Origin: Candidatus Krumholzibacteriota bacterium | GTDB taxonomy: Bacteria > Krumholzibacteriota > Krumholzibacteriia > JAJRXK01 | Reading direction: 5' to 3' | NCBI GenBank assembly: GCA_029262065.1 | Contig: JAJDAC010000041.1 | Coordinates: 171,699-235,698, forward strand | Length of the DNA: 64,000 nucleotides | Part shown: piece by piece, positions 27,693-36,061 of the stretch | How the letters are laid out: each line of letters starts with the position of its first letter | Position numbering within the stretch: the stretch's first letter is position 1 | Program-made: the position numbers and the translations under genes | Notes under the pieces: generated by a model | Told to the model about the DNA's origin: nothing | Seen by the model: only the letters and a program-made list of their open reading frames with translations | Database searches by the model: none

Positions 27693-29252
27693 CTAGAAGG
27701 TCAGATCCATGACGGCATACACGTTGGTGATCGTGTCGGGGAACGGATAGGGACTGAAGATCTCGTTGTTGAGTTCAAAGTTTTCGATCGGTCCCGGGGA
27801 GATGTGCCAGCCACTGAACGCGTAGTCATACTGGTAGCTCTGCATGCCCACGCGGAAATCGAAGCCCTTCTGGATCGGCTGAATGTAATAGGCCTCGAAG
27901 ACGCTACCGCGGGTGGAGAGCTTGCTGTTCACGTCGTCCGCGCCGGACAGATAGGCGAACCAGTTCTCGTCGCCGCGGTTGAACTCGAAGCCGAGCTTTC
28001 CACCGGTTGGCGGGACGTCGCCCTGCACGCCCACGTAGTAGGCTTTGCCCGTCAGGTCCTCGGAGCTGTTGCCCAGCATCGGACCGAATCCGTAGAGGCT
28101 GAACGTGCCTTCGTCCGGATGCGACTTGTTGGTGGCGAAACTCCCGAAGTAGGTGAGCTCGTAGCCGGCCTCACCGATCTCGACAGTGTGCTGCCAGCAG
28201 GCGCCGAACAGGTCCATGTCACCCAGATTGGTCGTCGCCGTCACGGCCTGCGGTTGGGTGCTTAGAACGTTCGGGAACCCACGGGTCATGCCGTAGGGGA
28301 TGTCCGTCATGGCCAGCATCCGGAAGCCACCGAAGCTCAGGAGGTTGTCGCCGCCCAGGGCGGGAATCGGCGTCTCGGCGCAGAAGCCCATGACCTTGGA
28401 GTCTTCCAGCTCTGACACTGGCATCGGCATGGCAACAACCTGACCAGGATTGTTGGCGTCCGGGAAGTACATGTTCACGAACGTCTGGTTGGTGAGCCCG
28501 CCTGACCCAAATCCAGCCTCGAATCCCGTGCCGTAGCACAAGCGGACGATGCCCTCTTCGGGCAAGCCGATCGCGCCAAGATGGAAGCCGGCCATGAGTC
28601 CATCGATCTGTGCGTCGATCATCAGCGCGCCCGGAGTTCCCTGACGGACCTTGTTCTCCCGGAATTCCTTCGGAGGCCCACCGGTAGCTGCCTGGCGACC
28701 CAGCGTGAAGAAAAACGGCGTGTTCTGCGGATCCCAAGTCACGGCCGCGCGCTCAACATGAACCAGATCGTCCGTCGGAACCGCGGTACTGTTGAACGAA
28801 CTCAACACCGTATTCGGAAATCCGTTGAACAGCGGAACATGAGAACCACCAAACTGGCGATGCATGTTGAGCCGGCCAGTGAAGTGCACGGATTTGCCCG
28901 CTTTGTAGTCCATTTTCAGACGCAGCCGCGCGCTCCATGATTCGGAGTTGTCGGCTTCGTATGCCTCAACCGGCATGAACACGGGGGCGGGCATCCCCGA
29001 CTGGGGATCGACGTTGTTGAAGTCGAATCCCATCAATTGCTGGTAAGGATTCACGTGCCACTTCTGGTAGTCGTAGCGAACCCGGAAGTCGCCGAAGAAC
29101 GAGAGTTTGTTCTTGGCCGTCTTCAGCTCGAGCTCGTCGAGACGATCGTTCAGTTCCTCGATGTCTTCTTCGACATCGGCCCACACCGTCGTGGGCGCGA
29201 GGAGGGTTGCTGCGCACAGAAGCAGGATCCATGTGGTTGCCATGCGTTTCAT
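27693..29252 (-). CDS. Outer-membrane porin, DUF3373-like
   Basis: A 519-residue exported protein: signal peptide (ILLLCAATLLAPTTVWA), a short coiled coil (VEEDIEELNDRLDELELKT) and then amphipathic beta strands, ending in ...YAVMDLTF with a terminal Phe typical of beta-barrel porins. The layout resembles DUF3373 proteins of metal- and sulfur-respiring bacteria (recalled). It lies between the cytochrome c and the molybdoenzyme, so it may let substrate reach the periplasmic active site or form part of an electron conduit. Confidence 0.8.
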   Translation of the reverse strand: MKRMATTWILLLCAATLLAPTTVWADVEEDIEELNDRLDELELKTAKNKLSFFGDFRVRYDYQKWHVNPYQQLMGFDFNNVDPQSGMPAPVFMPVEAYEADNSESWSARLRLKMDYKAGKSVHFTGRLNMHRQFGGSHVPLFNGFPNTVLSSFNSTAVPTDDLVHVERAAVTWDPQNTPFFFTLGRQAATGGPPKEFRENKVRQGTPGALMIDAQIDGLMAGFHLGAIGLPEEGIVRLCYGTGFEAGFGSGGLTNQTFVNMYFPDANNPGQVVAMPMPVSELEDSKVMGFCAETPIPALGGDNLLSFGGFRMLAMTDIPYGMTRGFPNVLSTQPQAVTATTNLGDMDLFGACWQHTVEIGEAGYELTYFGSFATNKSHPDEGTFSLYGFGPMLGNSSEDLTGKAYYVGVQGDVPPTGGKLGFEFNRGDENWFAYLSGADDVNSKLSTRGSVFEAYYIQPIQKGFDFRVGMQSYQYDYAFSGWHISPGPIENFELNNEIFSPYPFPDTITNVYAVMDLTF

Positions 29253-29272
29253 GGGAAATCCTCCAGGCTGGG

Positions 29273-29692
29273 TCAGCCGCAGGTTTCGGGCTGATCGGAA
29301 TCGGCCGCGTGGTTGATCAGGAAGGTCTTGATGTGGATGATTTGTTCGGCGTCGAAGGTCGGCTCGAGCTTCTCATCGCCCGTGTGCTTGCCCTTCTTGA
29401 AGTAGCGTTCCCATTGCTTGATGGTCTTGGAGATCGGGGTAACCTCGCCGCCGTCGCCGTCCTTGCCGTGGCAACTCTTGCAGGACTTCTTGAACCAGTA
29501 CTTGCCCTTCTTGTCGCTGCCCTTGATCTGGGGTTTGTCCGCGTCCTCGCTGTCGCCCGCGAACGCAGCGGCGATGATGGCGGTTGAGACGTCGACCGGT
29601 TCCTGCCCCCGGACGTCTCGCTGGCCGATTGCCGCGAAGGCAATCAGGACGACGAGACACAGGCCGAGCAGGCTGAGAGTGCGACCGAACAT
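29273..29692 (-). CDS. Periplasmic monohaem cytochrome c
   Basis: A protein of about 139 residues: an N-terminal hydrophobic signal or anchor (LSLLGLCLVVLIAFAAIG), a Lys/Asp-rich linker, and one c-type haem site CKSCH in a small class I-like domain. The Met in an upstream in-frame ATG (29710) is possible, but 29692 has AAGGATCC just before it and GGAG further up. As first gene of the operon it may accept or deliver electrons to the molybdoenzyme. It ends in PETCG with an extra Cys. Confidence 0.85.
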   Translation of the reverse strand: MFGRTLSLLGLCLVVLIAFAAIGQRDVRGQEPVDVSTAIIAAAFAGDSEDADKPQIKGSDKKGKYWFKKSCKSCHGKDGDGGEVTPISKTIKQWERYFKKGKHTGDEKLEPTFDAEQIIHIKTFLINHAADSDQPETCG

Positions 29693-29866
29693 GGATCCTT
29701 CTCCTTCCATCGGAGGCGCGGGCCTCCCTTGTGTTTCAGATGCACCTTCTTCCTATCAAGACATGTTCCACATCCGACTTATTTGTAACATATTGTGTAA
29801 TAAACAGTTACAGCAATTTTCACGGATGTGTGTTTCATGAACACCTCCGAGAATGAAACATTTCCT

Positions 29867-29882
29867 CGCATGGGAATGGCCA
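29867..29882 (-). promoter_or_regulatory. Candidate sigma-54 promoter of the respiratory operon
   Basis: On the minus strand TGGCCATTCCCATGCG keeps the invariant GG and GC with a ten-base gap and the TGGC and TGC blocks of the consensus. Two positions between them differ. Transcription would begin near 29855 and leave a leader of about 160 bases. The repeat array at 29918-29969 then falls roughly 60-115 bases upstream, where enhancer-binding proteins usually act. Confidence 0.45.
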
Positions 29883-29917
29883 TTAACTAACTGAATAACA
29901 TAGAGTTAATTCGGCCT

Positions 29918-29969
29918 TGTTTCATAATTGCAAGTATGAAACACGTGAAACGTATGAAACATGTGAAAC
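29918..29969. promoter_or_regulatory. TGAAAC repeat array, likely enhancer (UAS) of the respiratory operon
   Basis: Four TGAAAC hexamers begin at 29937, 29946, 29955 and 29964, exactly nine bases apart. The first also forms the right arm of a perfect 9-bp inverted repeat, TGTTTCATA-N8-TATGAAACA (29918-29943). Further copies (either orientation) occur at 29733, 29832 and 29854. Apart from the candidate promoter and terminator, 29693-30112 holds no gene that I can support. The operon's own sigma-54 activator is the natural candidate to bind here. Confidence 0.6.
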
Positions 29970-30030
29970 AGGAATTGCTCGACGTGTGTGTATCGAGCCT
30001 GTGATCTGAGCCGAGTTCTCGTCCAGATCG

Positions 30031-30071
30031 CAAAAACAAGAACGCCGCCGACCTGAGGTCAACGGCGTTCT
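30031..30071 (-). terminator. Intrinsic terminator after the glutamate synthase-like gene
   Basis: Perfect 9-bp arms AGAACGCCG (30039-30047) and CGGCGTTCT (30063-30071) form a hairpin. Read on the minus strand it is followed by TGTTTTTG, just past the stop of the gene ending at 30113. It insulates the respiratory operon from the gene upstream of it. Confidence 0.85.
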
Positions 30072-30112
30072 GAATTCTCGACCGAGTCCGCGGCAAGGCC
30101 AGGACGCGAGGG

Positions 30113-31654
30113 TCAGCGCGCCTCCACACCTCCGGCGGCCATGATCTCGCGAATCGCGTCCCGGTCGGGCTCGCTGGGCAGCCCCCAGTTCCCGTCGAAC
30201 TGCATCCAATCGCTGGCCGGCTGCGCACCCAGTCGATCATCGAGGATCTCGAACTGATCGAGGGTGACCAACGCGGGATGGGCCACGCCGCAGGCGTGAC
30301 TCAGGCGAACCAGCTCCTTGCGTAGCGTCTTGTGATAATTGGCCAACCGGGCCGCCTTCGATTTTGGCTCGAGTCCGCGCATGAGCCAGGCATTCTGCGT
30401 AGCCACGCCCGTCGGGCACTCCCCGGTGTGACAACGTTGCGCCTGGATGCAACCCACGGACAACATCGCTTCGCGCGCCACGCCAATCATGTCGCAGCCC
30501 AGGGCAAACGCGAACAGGGCGGTCTCGGGAAAACCCAGTTTTCCGGATCCGAAGAACACGATGTCCTCCTGAAGTCCCGCCTCGACGAACACCCCGTACA
30601 CGCGGGACATGGCAATCTTGAACGGCAGCGAAACGTGGTCGGTGAACACCAGTGGTGCCGCGCCGGTGCCACCCTCACCGCCGTCTACCGCAATGAAATC
30701 CACGGAGCGTTCCGTTTCGCGGATGCGCTGCGCCAGGCGGTGCCAGAAGTCCATTTCGCCTACCGCCGACTTGATGCCCACCGGAAGTCCCGTGGCATCG
30801 GCCAGGTCCTCGACGAAGTCGAGCAGGCTGTCCACATCGTGGAAAGCGGTGTGATAGGAAGGGCTGATGCAATCGACACCCTGGGGAATGCCACGAATTT
30901 GGCTTATTTCCTCGGTGATCTTGACGGCGGGAAGGACACCACCCAGGCCCGGCTTGGCTCCCTGGCTCAACTTGATCTCCACCGCGCGAATGGACGGGTT
31001 GGCCGCGATCGTGTCGAGGAAGCGGCTGCGATCGAAACCTCCGTCGGGTGCACGGCATCCGAAGTAGCCGGTGCCGATCTGCCAGATGAGGTCGCCCCCG
31101 TTCAAATGGTGCGGCGACACCCCACCCTCGCCGGTATTGTGCAGTCCGCCTGAAATCGCACAGCCCCGATTGATGGCCTCCACCGCGGGCGCGCTCAACG
31201 AACCGTAGCTCATGGCCGACACGCCCACGACCGAGCGGGGCCGGAAGGCCTTCTTGCGTCGACGCCACCCGCCCAGCACCTTGGCGCACGGCAGATTGTA
31301 CTCATCGCTCTGGTGGCCATTTTTCTGCGAAGTTGGCTCGCGATGCGGAAACACCGAATGCTTGATGATGAGGTAGTTGGGGCACAGCTCCAGATCCTGG
31401 TCGGTGCCAAAGCCGAAATAGTTGTTCTGTCGCTTGGAGGAAGCGTACACCCAGCGACGCTGATCGCGACTGAAGGGACGCTCTTCGTTGTTGCCGGTAA
31501 CGATGTACTGACGCAGTTCCGGCCCAATCGCTTCCAGCATGTAGCGGAAGTGACCAATGATCGGGAAGTTTCGAACAATGGCATGGCGCGTCTGCGTTAC
31601 GTCGTAGATGACGACCGCGATCAGAAACACACCAATGCCCACCAGGAACCACAT
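30113..31654 (-). CDS. Membrane-anchored FMN-binding glutamate synthase-like protein
   Basis: A 513-residue protein with one N-terminal TM (WFLVGIGVFLIAVVIYDV) and the FMN/Fe-S synthase domain of GltB. Typical stretches are VSAMSYGSLSAPAVEAINRGC, HNTGEGGVSPHH, VEIKLSQGAKPGLGGVLP, VDGGEGGTGAAPL and the 3Fe-4S Cys group (SVGCIQAQRCHTGECPTGVA). It lacks the glutaminase and GXGXG domains, so it is a stand-alone synthase-domain protein. Homologues are usually annotated only as an FMN-binding glutamate synthase family; the real reaction is uncertain. It stands alone between the metalloprotease gene and the terminator. Confidence 0.88.
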   Translation of the reverse strand: MWFLVGIGVFLIAVVIYDVTQTRHAIVRNFPIIGHFRYMLEAIGPELRQYIVTGNNEERPFSRDQRRWVYASSKRQNNYFGFGTDQDLELCPNYLIIKHSVFPHREPTSQKNGHQSDEYNLPCAKVLGGWRRRKKAFRPRSVVGVSAMSYGSLSAPAVEAINRGCAISGGLHNTGEGGVSPHHLNGGDLIWQIGTGYFGCRAPDGGFDRSRFLDTIAANPSIRAVEIKLSQGAKPGLGGVLPAVKITEEISQIRGIPQGVDCISPSYHTAFHDVDSLLDFVEDLADATGLPVGIKSAVGEMDFWHRLAQRIRETERSVDFIAVDGGEGGTGAAPLVFTDHVSLPFKIAMSRVYGVFVEAGLQEDIVFFGSGKLGFPETALFAFALGCDMIGVAREAMLSVGCIQAQRCHTGECPTGVATQNAWLMRGLEPKSKAARLANYHKTLRKELVRLSHACGVAHPALVTLDQFEILDDRLGAQPASDWMQFDGNWGLPSEPDRDAIREIMAAGGVEAR

Positions 31655-31675
31655 ACCCTCTTCCTTTCGATTGCC

Positions 31676-32932
31676 TCAGCGCACCGTTACGCGGCGCCAT
31701 ACACGTTGCTGTCGATCTGTGACCTCGATCATGTACACGCCCGCCGCCACGCGTTGGCCGCGCGAGTCGGTGCGATCCCATCGCACGCCGCCGTTGTTCA
31801 GCTGGGCCGCCCCCCACTCCCTCACTCGTCGACCCGCGACATCCAGAATACGCAGTCCCGACACGCTGACGGTTCCCGAGACCTGAAGATAGGCCTGCGC
31901 ACCCATCGGGTTCGGAGTCACTTCGAGCGTGATCGTTGGTACGAATTGCGGCGCGCGGACCGGTACGGGCGCTACCAGCGTCCAACCCAGGTCGCGCATG
32001 ACTCCACGAATGGCGGGGCCCGGCTGATGGTGAACTTCGGCTGCCGAAACTCCCGGCCGCATCAACCGATCGCCGCTGGCCTCGTCGAACTGCGTGCCCA
32101 GAAAATGGTGGAAGCTGGTTCCGATCAGCCAGGGATCCGGACTGAACAGTTCCACGCGGTCACCATAGCTCAGCCGTACCGCGGGACCATCAAAGAAGAC
32201 GTCGCCCGCGGTCAGCGACAGAGCCAGGGTGGAAGAGGGATTCTCCAAAGACAGCAAGATGGCCCCCGGCCCGGTTTCGGAAAAGCGATCGTAGATGTAG
32301 GGCAACGCCGACGGTACCGATATCGATCCACCCCACCCTCCGAGCTCACCGGAAACGAACATGGATCCCAGGAAACCAAGGCCGTGGGCGAGTTCGTGCA
32401 TCGCCACGGTCACGAAGTCGAACTCACCCAACGGACAATTGCCGTCGGTGCCGAAGTACCAGTTGTCGCGGTCAGCGTTGAACGTCACCTCGATTTCGGC
32501 TTCGTTCGCGGCGTTTGCATTGAACCCCAACTCCTGATTGGCCAGAGCCGAGGGATACTGCACATCTGGATACGGCAGGTTGGCGTGCGTGATCTTGCCC
32601 ACGGGCCGACCGGACGCCAACACTCCGGGTACGGGAATCGGCGTCCACCGGGCTTGCACGCGCACAGGAACGGAAACGCCCAGAATCGATGCCCAGGTAT
32701 CCATGGCGTACTGAAACGCGGCTTCGGCCATGGGAGGCAGGTTCGACTCGACGAGCAATAGGTCGCCGCTGGTTCGCTTGGAAAGCGCAGGCCCGGTGAC
32801 GAAGGAAGAACGCACGTTCGTGTGCATGTTGTCTTCGGTAAGCACGCACGCCAGACACGAAGGTGCAACTTGCCCCAGAACGAAGCCAGCCAACAACCAC
32901 GCCACCAGGACTCGGACTTGGCAGTGCTTCAA
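31676..32932 (-). CDS. Exported zinc metalloprotease with FlgD-type C-terminal domain
   Basis: A 418-residue secreted protein. The signal peptide (VLVAWLLAGFVLGQVAPSCLA) is followed by a metzincin-like region with the zinc motif VAMHELAHGLGFLGSM (HExxHxxGxxx). It has no obvious prodomain. From about residue 325 a FlgD-type Ig domain follows (ITLEVTPNPMGAQAYLQVSG, GLRILDVAGRRVREWG, RGQRVAAGVYMIEV), ending WRRVTVR. That end is the sorting-tail type shared with the proteins at 19534 and 54845, so surface attachment or secretion by the same route is likely. Protease substrates are unknown. Confidence 0.82.
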   Translation of the reverse strand: MKHCQVRVLVAWLLAGFVLGQVAPSCLACVLTEDNMHTNVRSSFVTGPALSKRTSGDLLLVESNLPPMAEAAFQYAMDTWASILGVSVPVRVQARWTPIPVPGVLASGRPVGKITHANLPYPDVQYPSALANQELGFNANAANEAEIEVTFNADRDNWYFGTDGNCPLGEFDFVTVAMHELAHGLGFLGSMFVSGELGGWGGSISVPSALPYIYDRFSETGPGAILLSLENPSSTLALSLTAGDVFFDGPAVRLSYGDRVELFSPDPWLIGTSFHHFLGTQFDEASGDRLMRPGVSAAEVHHQPGPAIRGVMRDLGWTLVAPVPVRAPQFVPTITLEVTPNPMGAQAYLQVSGTVSVSGLRILDVAGRRVREWGAAQLNNGGVRWDRTDSRGQRVAAGVYMIEVTDRQQRVWRRVTVR

Positions 32933-32977
32933 CGGCTACATTCCCGACCGGAGAGTATTTGGGGAGCGGGCCGAATT

Positions 32978-33694
32978 TTAGCCCGCCACCGCCGATAGCA
33001 CCAGCCGGATAGCCAACGCGGTGAGGGCCAGGCGGAAAATCAGCAGAAAACGCCGCTCGGGCAATTTTCCCCGCAAGAAAGTACCCAGGTAGGAGCCGGC
33101 GGTGGCCGCTACGACCAAAGCAAGCAGTAGCCAGCCGTAGTTTGCGAACGCGAAGCCCGCCGACGCGAAGGAAACGACCTTGGCCAGATGAACGGCGGTC
33201 ATCATGCCCGCGTGCGTAACCACGGTTTGATCGCGAGGTAGCGCTTCTCGCGCCAGGATGCCGGCGTTGAGCGGGCCGGTCGCTCCCACGAACAGCGAAA
33301 GAAAGGTCTGCACGAGGCCGGCGCCGAAGTATCCCCCCGGTAGAGTCGTGGGGAACCATCGCCGCGGAACCCAAACCAGGATCAGGATGAACGCCCCCAA
33401 CACCACAGCCAGCGCGGTGGTGGGGATCGAAACCGCGACCCGCCCGCCGAAGGTGGCCGCGGCGGCGCATCCCAAGGCAAAGGGGAAAACGATCTGGCGG
33501 CGCACGTGTTTAAGTGCGAACGAGGCTCGCGACGCATTGCTCGCGAGCTGGACCACGCCGTGGATGGGAACGATGGCGGGGGTAGGAAGAACGGCGGTCA
33601 TGGCGGCGAGCAACAGGAGCCCACCGCCAATACCAATGGCACCCGTGAAGGCCGACGATAGGAACGCCACCACCACGAGTGCCTCTTGGGTCAT
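32978..33694 (-). CDS. TauE/SafE-family membrane transporter
   Basis: A 238-residue membrane protein with about seven to eight TM helices in two homologous halves. Family signatures are FLSSAFTGAIGIGGGLLLLAAM near the N terminus and GYFGAGLVQTFLSLFVGATGPL in the second half. The family exports sulfite, sulfoacetate and related anions; the substrate here is not known. The start lies seven bases after the stop of the flotillin gene, so the two may be co-transcribed. Confidence 0.85.
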   Translation of the reverse strand: MTQEALVVVAFLSSAFTGAIGIGGGLLLLAAMTAVLPTPAIVPIHGVVQLASNASRASFALKHVRRQIVFPFALGCAAAATFGGRVAVSIPTTALAVVLGAFILILVWVPRRWFPTTLPGGYFGAGLVQTFLSLFVGATGPLNAGILAREALPRDQTVVTHAGMMTAVHLAKVVSFASAGFAFANYGWLLLALVVAATAGSYLGTFLRGKLPERRFLLIFRLALTALAIRLVLSAVAG

Positions 33695-33701
33695 GGCACC
33701 A

Positions 33702-35309
33702 TCAACCAGCGTGGTCTTCCGGTGCGTCTACCTGATCGTCGGATGTTTCCTCGAACGAGTCGGTATTGCTGACCTTGCCCAACACACTGGGTAGGTCGAT
33801 GCCGGCTTGCTGGGCCAACTCGTGAATGGGCGGCAGCGCCCCGATCATTCCCTTCAGGAAGTTGCCGGTCGAACCGGTGTTGCCGTTGTCGCCGCTACCC
33901 GAATCCCACACGGTGATCTTGTCGATCTGCAGGTTCTGGATGGCCTTGACCTGTTCGGCCACCAGCTCGGGAAGCTTTTCGATGATCAGCAACGCGGGCG
34001 CCAGATCTTTTCGGTCGCCACATACCTCTATGAGCTTGTTGTAGCCCATGGCCTTCGCTTCGAGAACCTTCTGGGTACCCTCGGCTTCGGCCAGGTACTT
34101 GGCCAGGGCAGCATCGGCTTCACCCCTGGCCACGCGACGGCGGCGCTCGGCCTCGGCCTCGGCGTCGATCTCGATCTTCTGCCGCTCGATCATCTCGACC
34201 GCAATGATCTCCTTCTCCATGCGCGCCATTTCCTGATCCTTCTCGGCCCGCAGCACGTCACGGTTGGCGTTGGCCAGGGCTACGTCACCGCGCCGCCTCG
34301 CGTCAGCCCGGCGCTCAGCCAGGGTGGCTTCGGAGTCGGCAATCGTCGCCCTCGATTGGTTCTCACCATCGACGGCGCCAGCCTCGAGCGTGGCAATCTT
34401 GATGCGCTGGTCCGACTCGGCCTGCTTCTTACCCTGTGCCGCCAGAGCCGCCTGCTCAGCGACCACAATCTCCTGGCTACGATTGGCTTCGGCTTCGCCG
34501 CTCACACCGTCAGCTTCGAGGCTGGCCACACGAATTCGCTGATCGCGCTCCGCCTGCTTCTTGCCTTGTTCTTTCTGTGATGATTGCTCTGCGACCTGCA
34601 CTTCCATCTCGCGCCGTGCCACCGACTGACCAATGGCACCACTCCGCTCGGCCTCGGCCACCTCGATCTTGGCCTGGTTGATGGCTTCGGCCGCCGCCTT
34701 CTGACCCAACGCCTCGATGTATCCCGACTCGTCCGTGATGTCGCGGATGTTCACGTTGATCATGTAGAGCCCAACCTTGTTGAGCTCGAAGTTCACGTTC
34801 TTGTTCACCAGATCCAGGAACTTCTCACGGTCCTGGTTGATCTCTTCAATGGTCAGCGTGGCGATGACCAGGCGCATCTGGCCCAGAATGATGTCGCGGG
34901 CCTGGGTTGAGATCTCCTGATCGCGCAGGCCAAGCAAACGCTCGGCTGCGTTGTTCATGATGTCGGGCTCGGTGGACACGGCAATGGTGAACGTGGAGGG
35001 CACCGCCACACGTATGTTCTTCTTCGAGAGCGCGCTCGTAAGCTCGATCTCGATGACCATGGGCTCCAGGCTCATGTAGGCGTAGTCCTGAATGACCGGC
35101 CACACGAACACACCGCCACCATGGTAGGCCCTGGCCGCGCGTTCTCCACGCACCTTACCGTAGACCACCAGCACACGATTCGAAGGGCAACGCTTGTAGC
35201 GTCGCGAAATGATCGCGAACACCGAAAAAATGACAAGAGCCACCACCACGACGACGGCCAGTACCAGGCCACCCGACCCTGCGATGTCTTGAGGTGAAAA
35301 AGCGTACAT
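33702..35309 (-). CDS. Flotillin-family SPFH membrane scaffold protein
   Basis: A 535-residue protein. An N-terminal TM hairpin (GLVLAVVVVVALVIFSVFAII) leads into an SPFH/band 7 domain (about 30-220, with RAYHGGGVFVWPVIQDYAYMSL). A long Ala/Glu/Arg coiled coil follows, with a duplicated unit of about 46 residues: QGKKQAERDQRIRVASLEA, then QGKKQAESDQRIKIATLEA. ATG 35309 has GAGGAA six bases upstream. It is preceded by an NfeD-like gene, the same pairing as YuaF-YuaG in Bacillus, and probably organises membrane microdomains. Confidence 0.92.
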   Translation of the reverse strand: MYAFSPQDIAGSGGLVLAVVVVVALVIFSVFAIISRRYKRCPSNRVLVVYGKVRGERAARAYHGGGVFVWPVIQDYAYMSLEPMVIEIELTSALSKKNIRVAVPSTFTIAVSTEPDIMNNAAERLLGLRDQEISTQARDIILGQMRLVIATLTIEEINQDREKFLDLVNKNVNFELNKVGLYMINVNIRDITDESGYIEALGQKAAAEAINQAKIEVAEAERSGAIGQSVARREMEVQVAEQSSQKEQGKKQAERDQRIRVASLEADGVSGEAEANRSQEIVVAEQAALAAQGKKQAESDQRIKIATLEAGAVDGENQSRATIADSEATLAERRADARRRGDVALANANRDVLRAEKDQEMARMEKEIIAVEMIERQKIEIDAEAEAERRRRVARGEADAALAKYLAEAEGTQKVLEAKAMGYNKLIEVCGDRKDLAPALLIIEKLPELVAEQVKAIQNLQIDKITVWDSGSGDNGNTGSTGNFLKGMIGALPPIHELAQQAGIDLPSVLGKVSNTDSFEETSDDQVDAPEDHAG

Positions 35310-35351
35310 ATTCAATTCCTCTGGCGTGAAAGAAAACCAGACCGGGACCCA

Positions 35352-35939
35352 CTACCCATCGGATGGTTCGACGATGAGTACTCCGTCGTCGCGGGCTTCG
35401 ACCACTGTGATGTCGGCGAATGCTTCGATGAATGGACCATTACTGCGCGCATCGACGATCATGCTGCGACCGGACACGCTGACTCGCACCTGACCAGTAC
35501 CTTCGCCTTGGGCGGGAATCTGCCGGTAGACCTGACCGGTACGTCCCACCGCGGTGGCGAAATCGTGACTGACCTCGCGTGTGAGTTTGCGCGCCGCGAA
35601 CATGAGTCCCGACGAAAGAAGCATCATGGCGAATCCGAAACCACTGGATGTGAAGGCTGCGGCAACGGGGCCCATTCCCCAGTCGATGCGGGCAGCCAGG
35701 CCCATCCAGCCAGTCCCCATGATGAACGCAGATACGGACAGGAGAGATATGGGAGCGAACCCGTCGTGGGTGTCGACGTCGAACTCGTCACTACCGTCGA
35801 GGCCGAGCACCATGGACGCAAAGAAGCGGATCAGGAAGATTCCGGTGCCAACAAGAGCCAGGGCTGAGTAGATGACAGCGTCGACGCCATAACCGGACAG
35901 GTCCGTCCAGTTGAGGATGAGTTTCAGGATCTCTGGCAT
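35352..35939 (-). CDS. NfeD-like membrane protein with OB-fold, flotillin partner
   Basis: A 195-residue protein with three to four TM segments (VIYSALALVGTGIFLIRFF, PISLLSVSAFIMGTGWMGLAA, AAAFTSSGFGFAMMLLSSGLMFAA). The soluble C-terminal part (AVGRTGQVYRQIPAQGEGTGQVRVSVSG, then TDITVVEA-like strands) has the pattern of the NfeD/YuaF OB-fold. It sits 42 bases upstream of the flotillin gene on the same strand, which supports the call. Confidence 0.8.
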   Translation of the reverse strand: MPEILKLILNWTDLSGYGVDAVIYSALALVGTGIFLIRFFASMVLGLDGSDEFDVDTHDGFAPISLLSVSAFIMGTGWMGLAARIDWGMGPVAAAFTSSGFGFAMMLLSSGLMFAARKLTREVSHDFATAVGRTGQVYRQIPAQGEGTGQVRVSVSGRSMIVDARSNGPFIEAFADITVVEARDDGVLIVEPSDG

Positions 35940-36061
35940 CGTGCGTTTCTCTCTGTACTACGTGAGACTCAGCCGTAGGGTTGCAAATGCCGCCTACGCG
36001 ACTCAACGCGGAAGCCTGGATGAACCGACGGGTGGAATTGTGGGTTCGCGGAGCAGTTTGG

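Noticed and set aside
29918..29969. A CRISPR array
   Set aside because: The repeats are only six bases with three-base gaps; no spacers and no cas genes are present.
32965..32986. A terminator after the TauE/SafE gene
   Set aside because: GCGGGC/GCCCGC arms exist around the stop codon, but the stem is short and no U tract follows.
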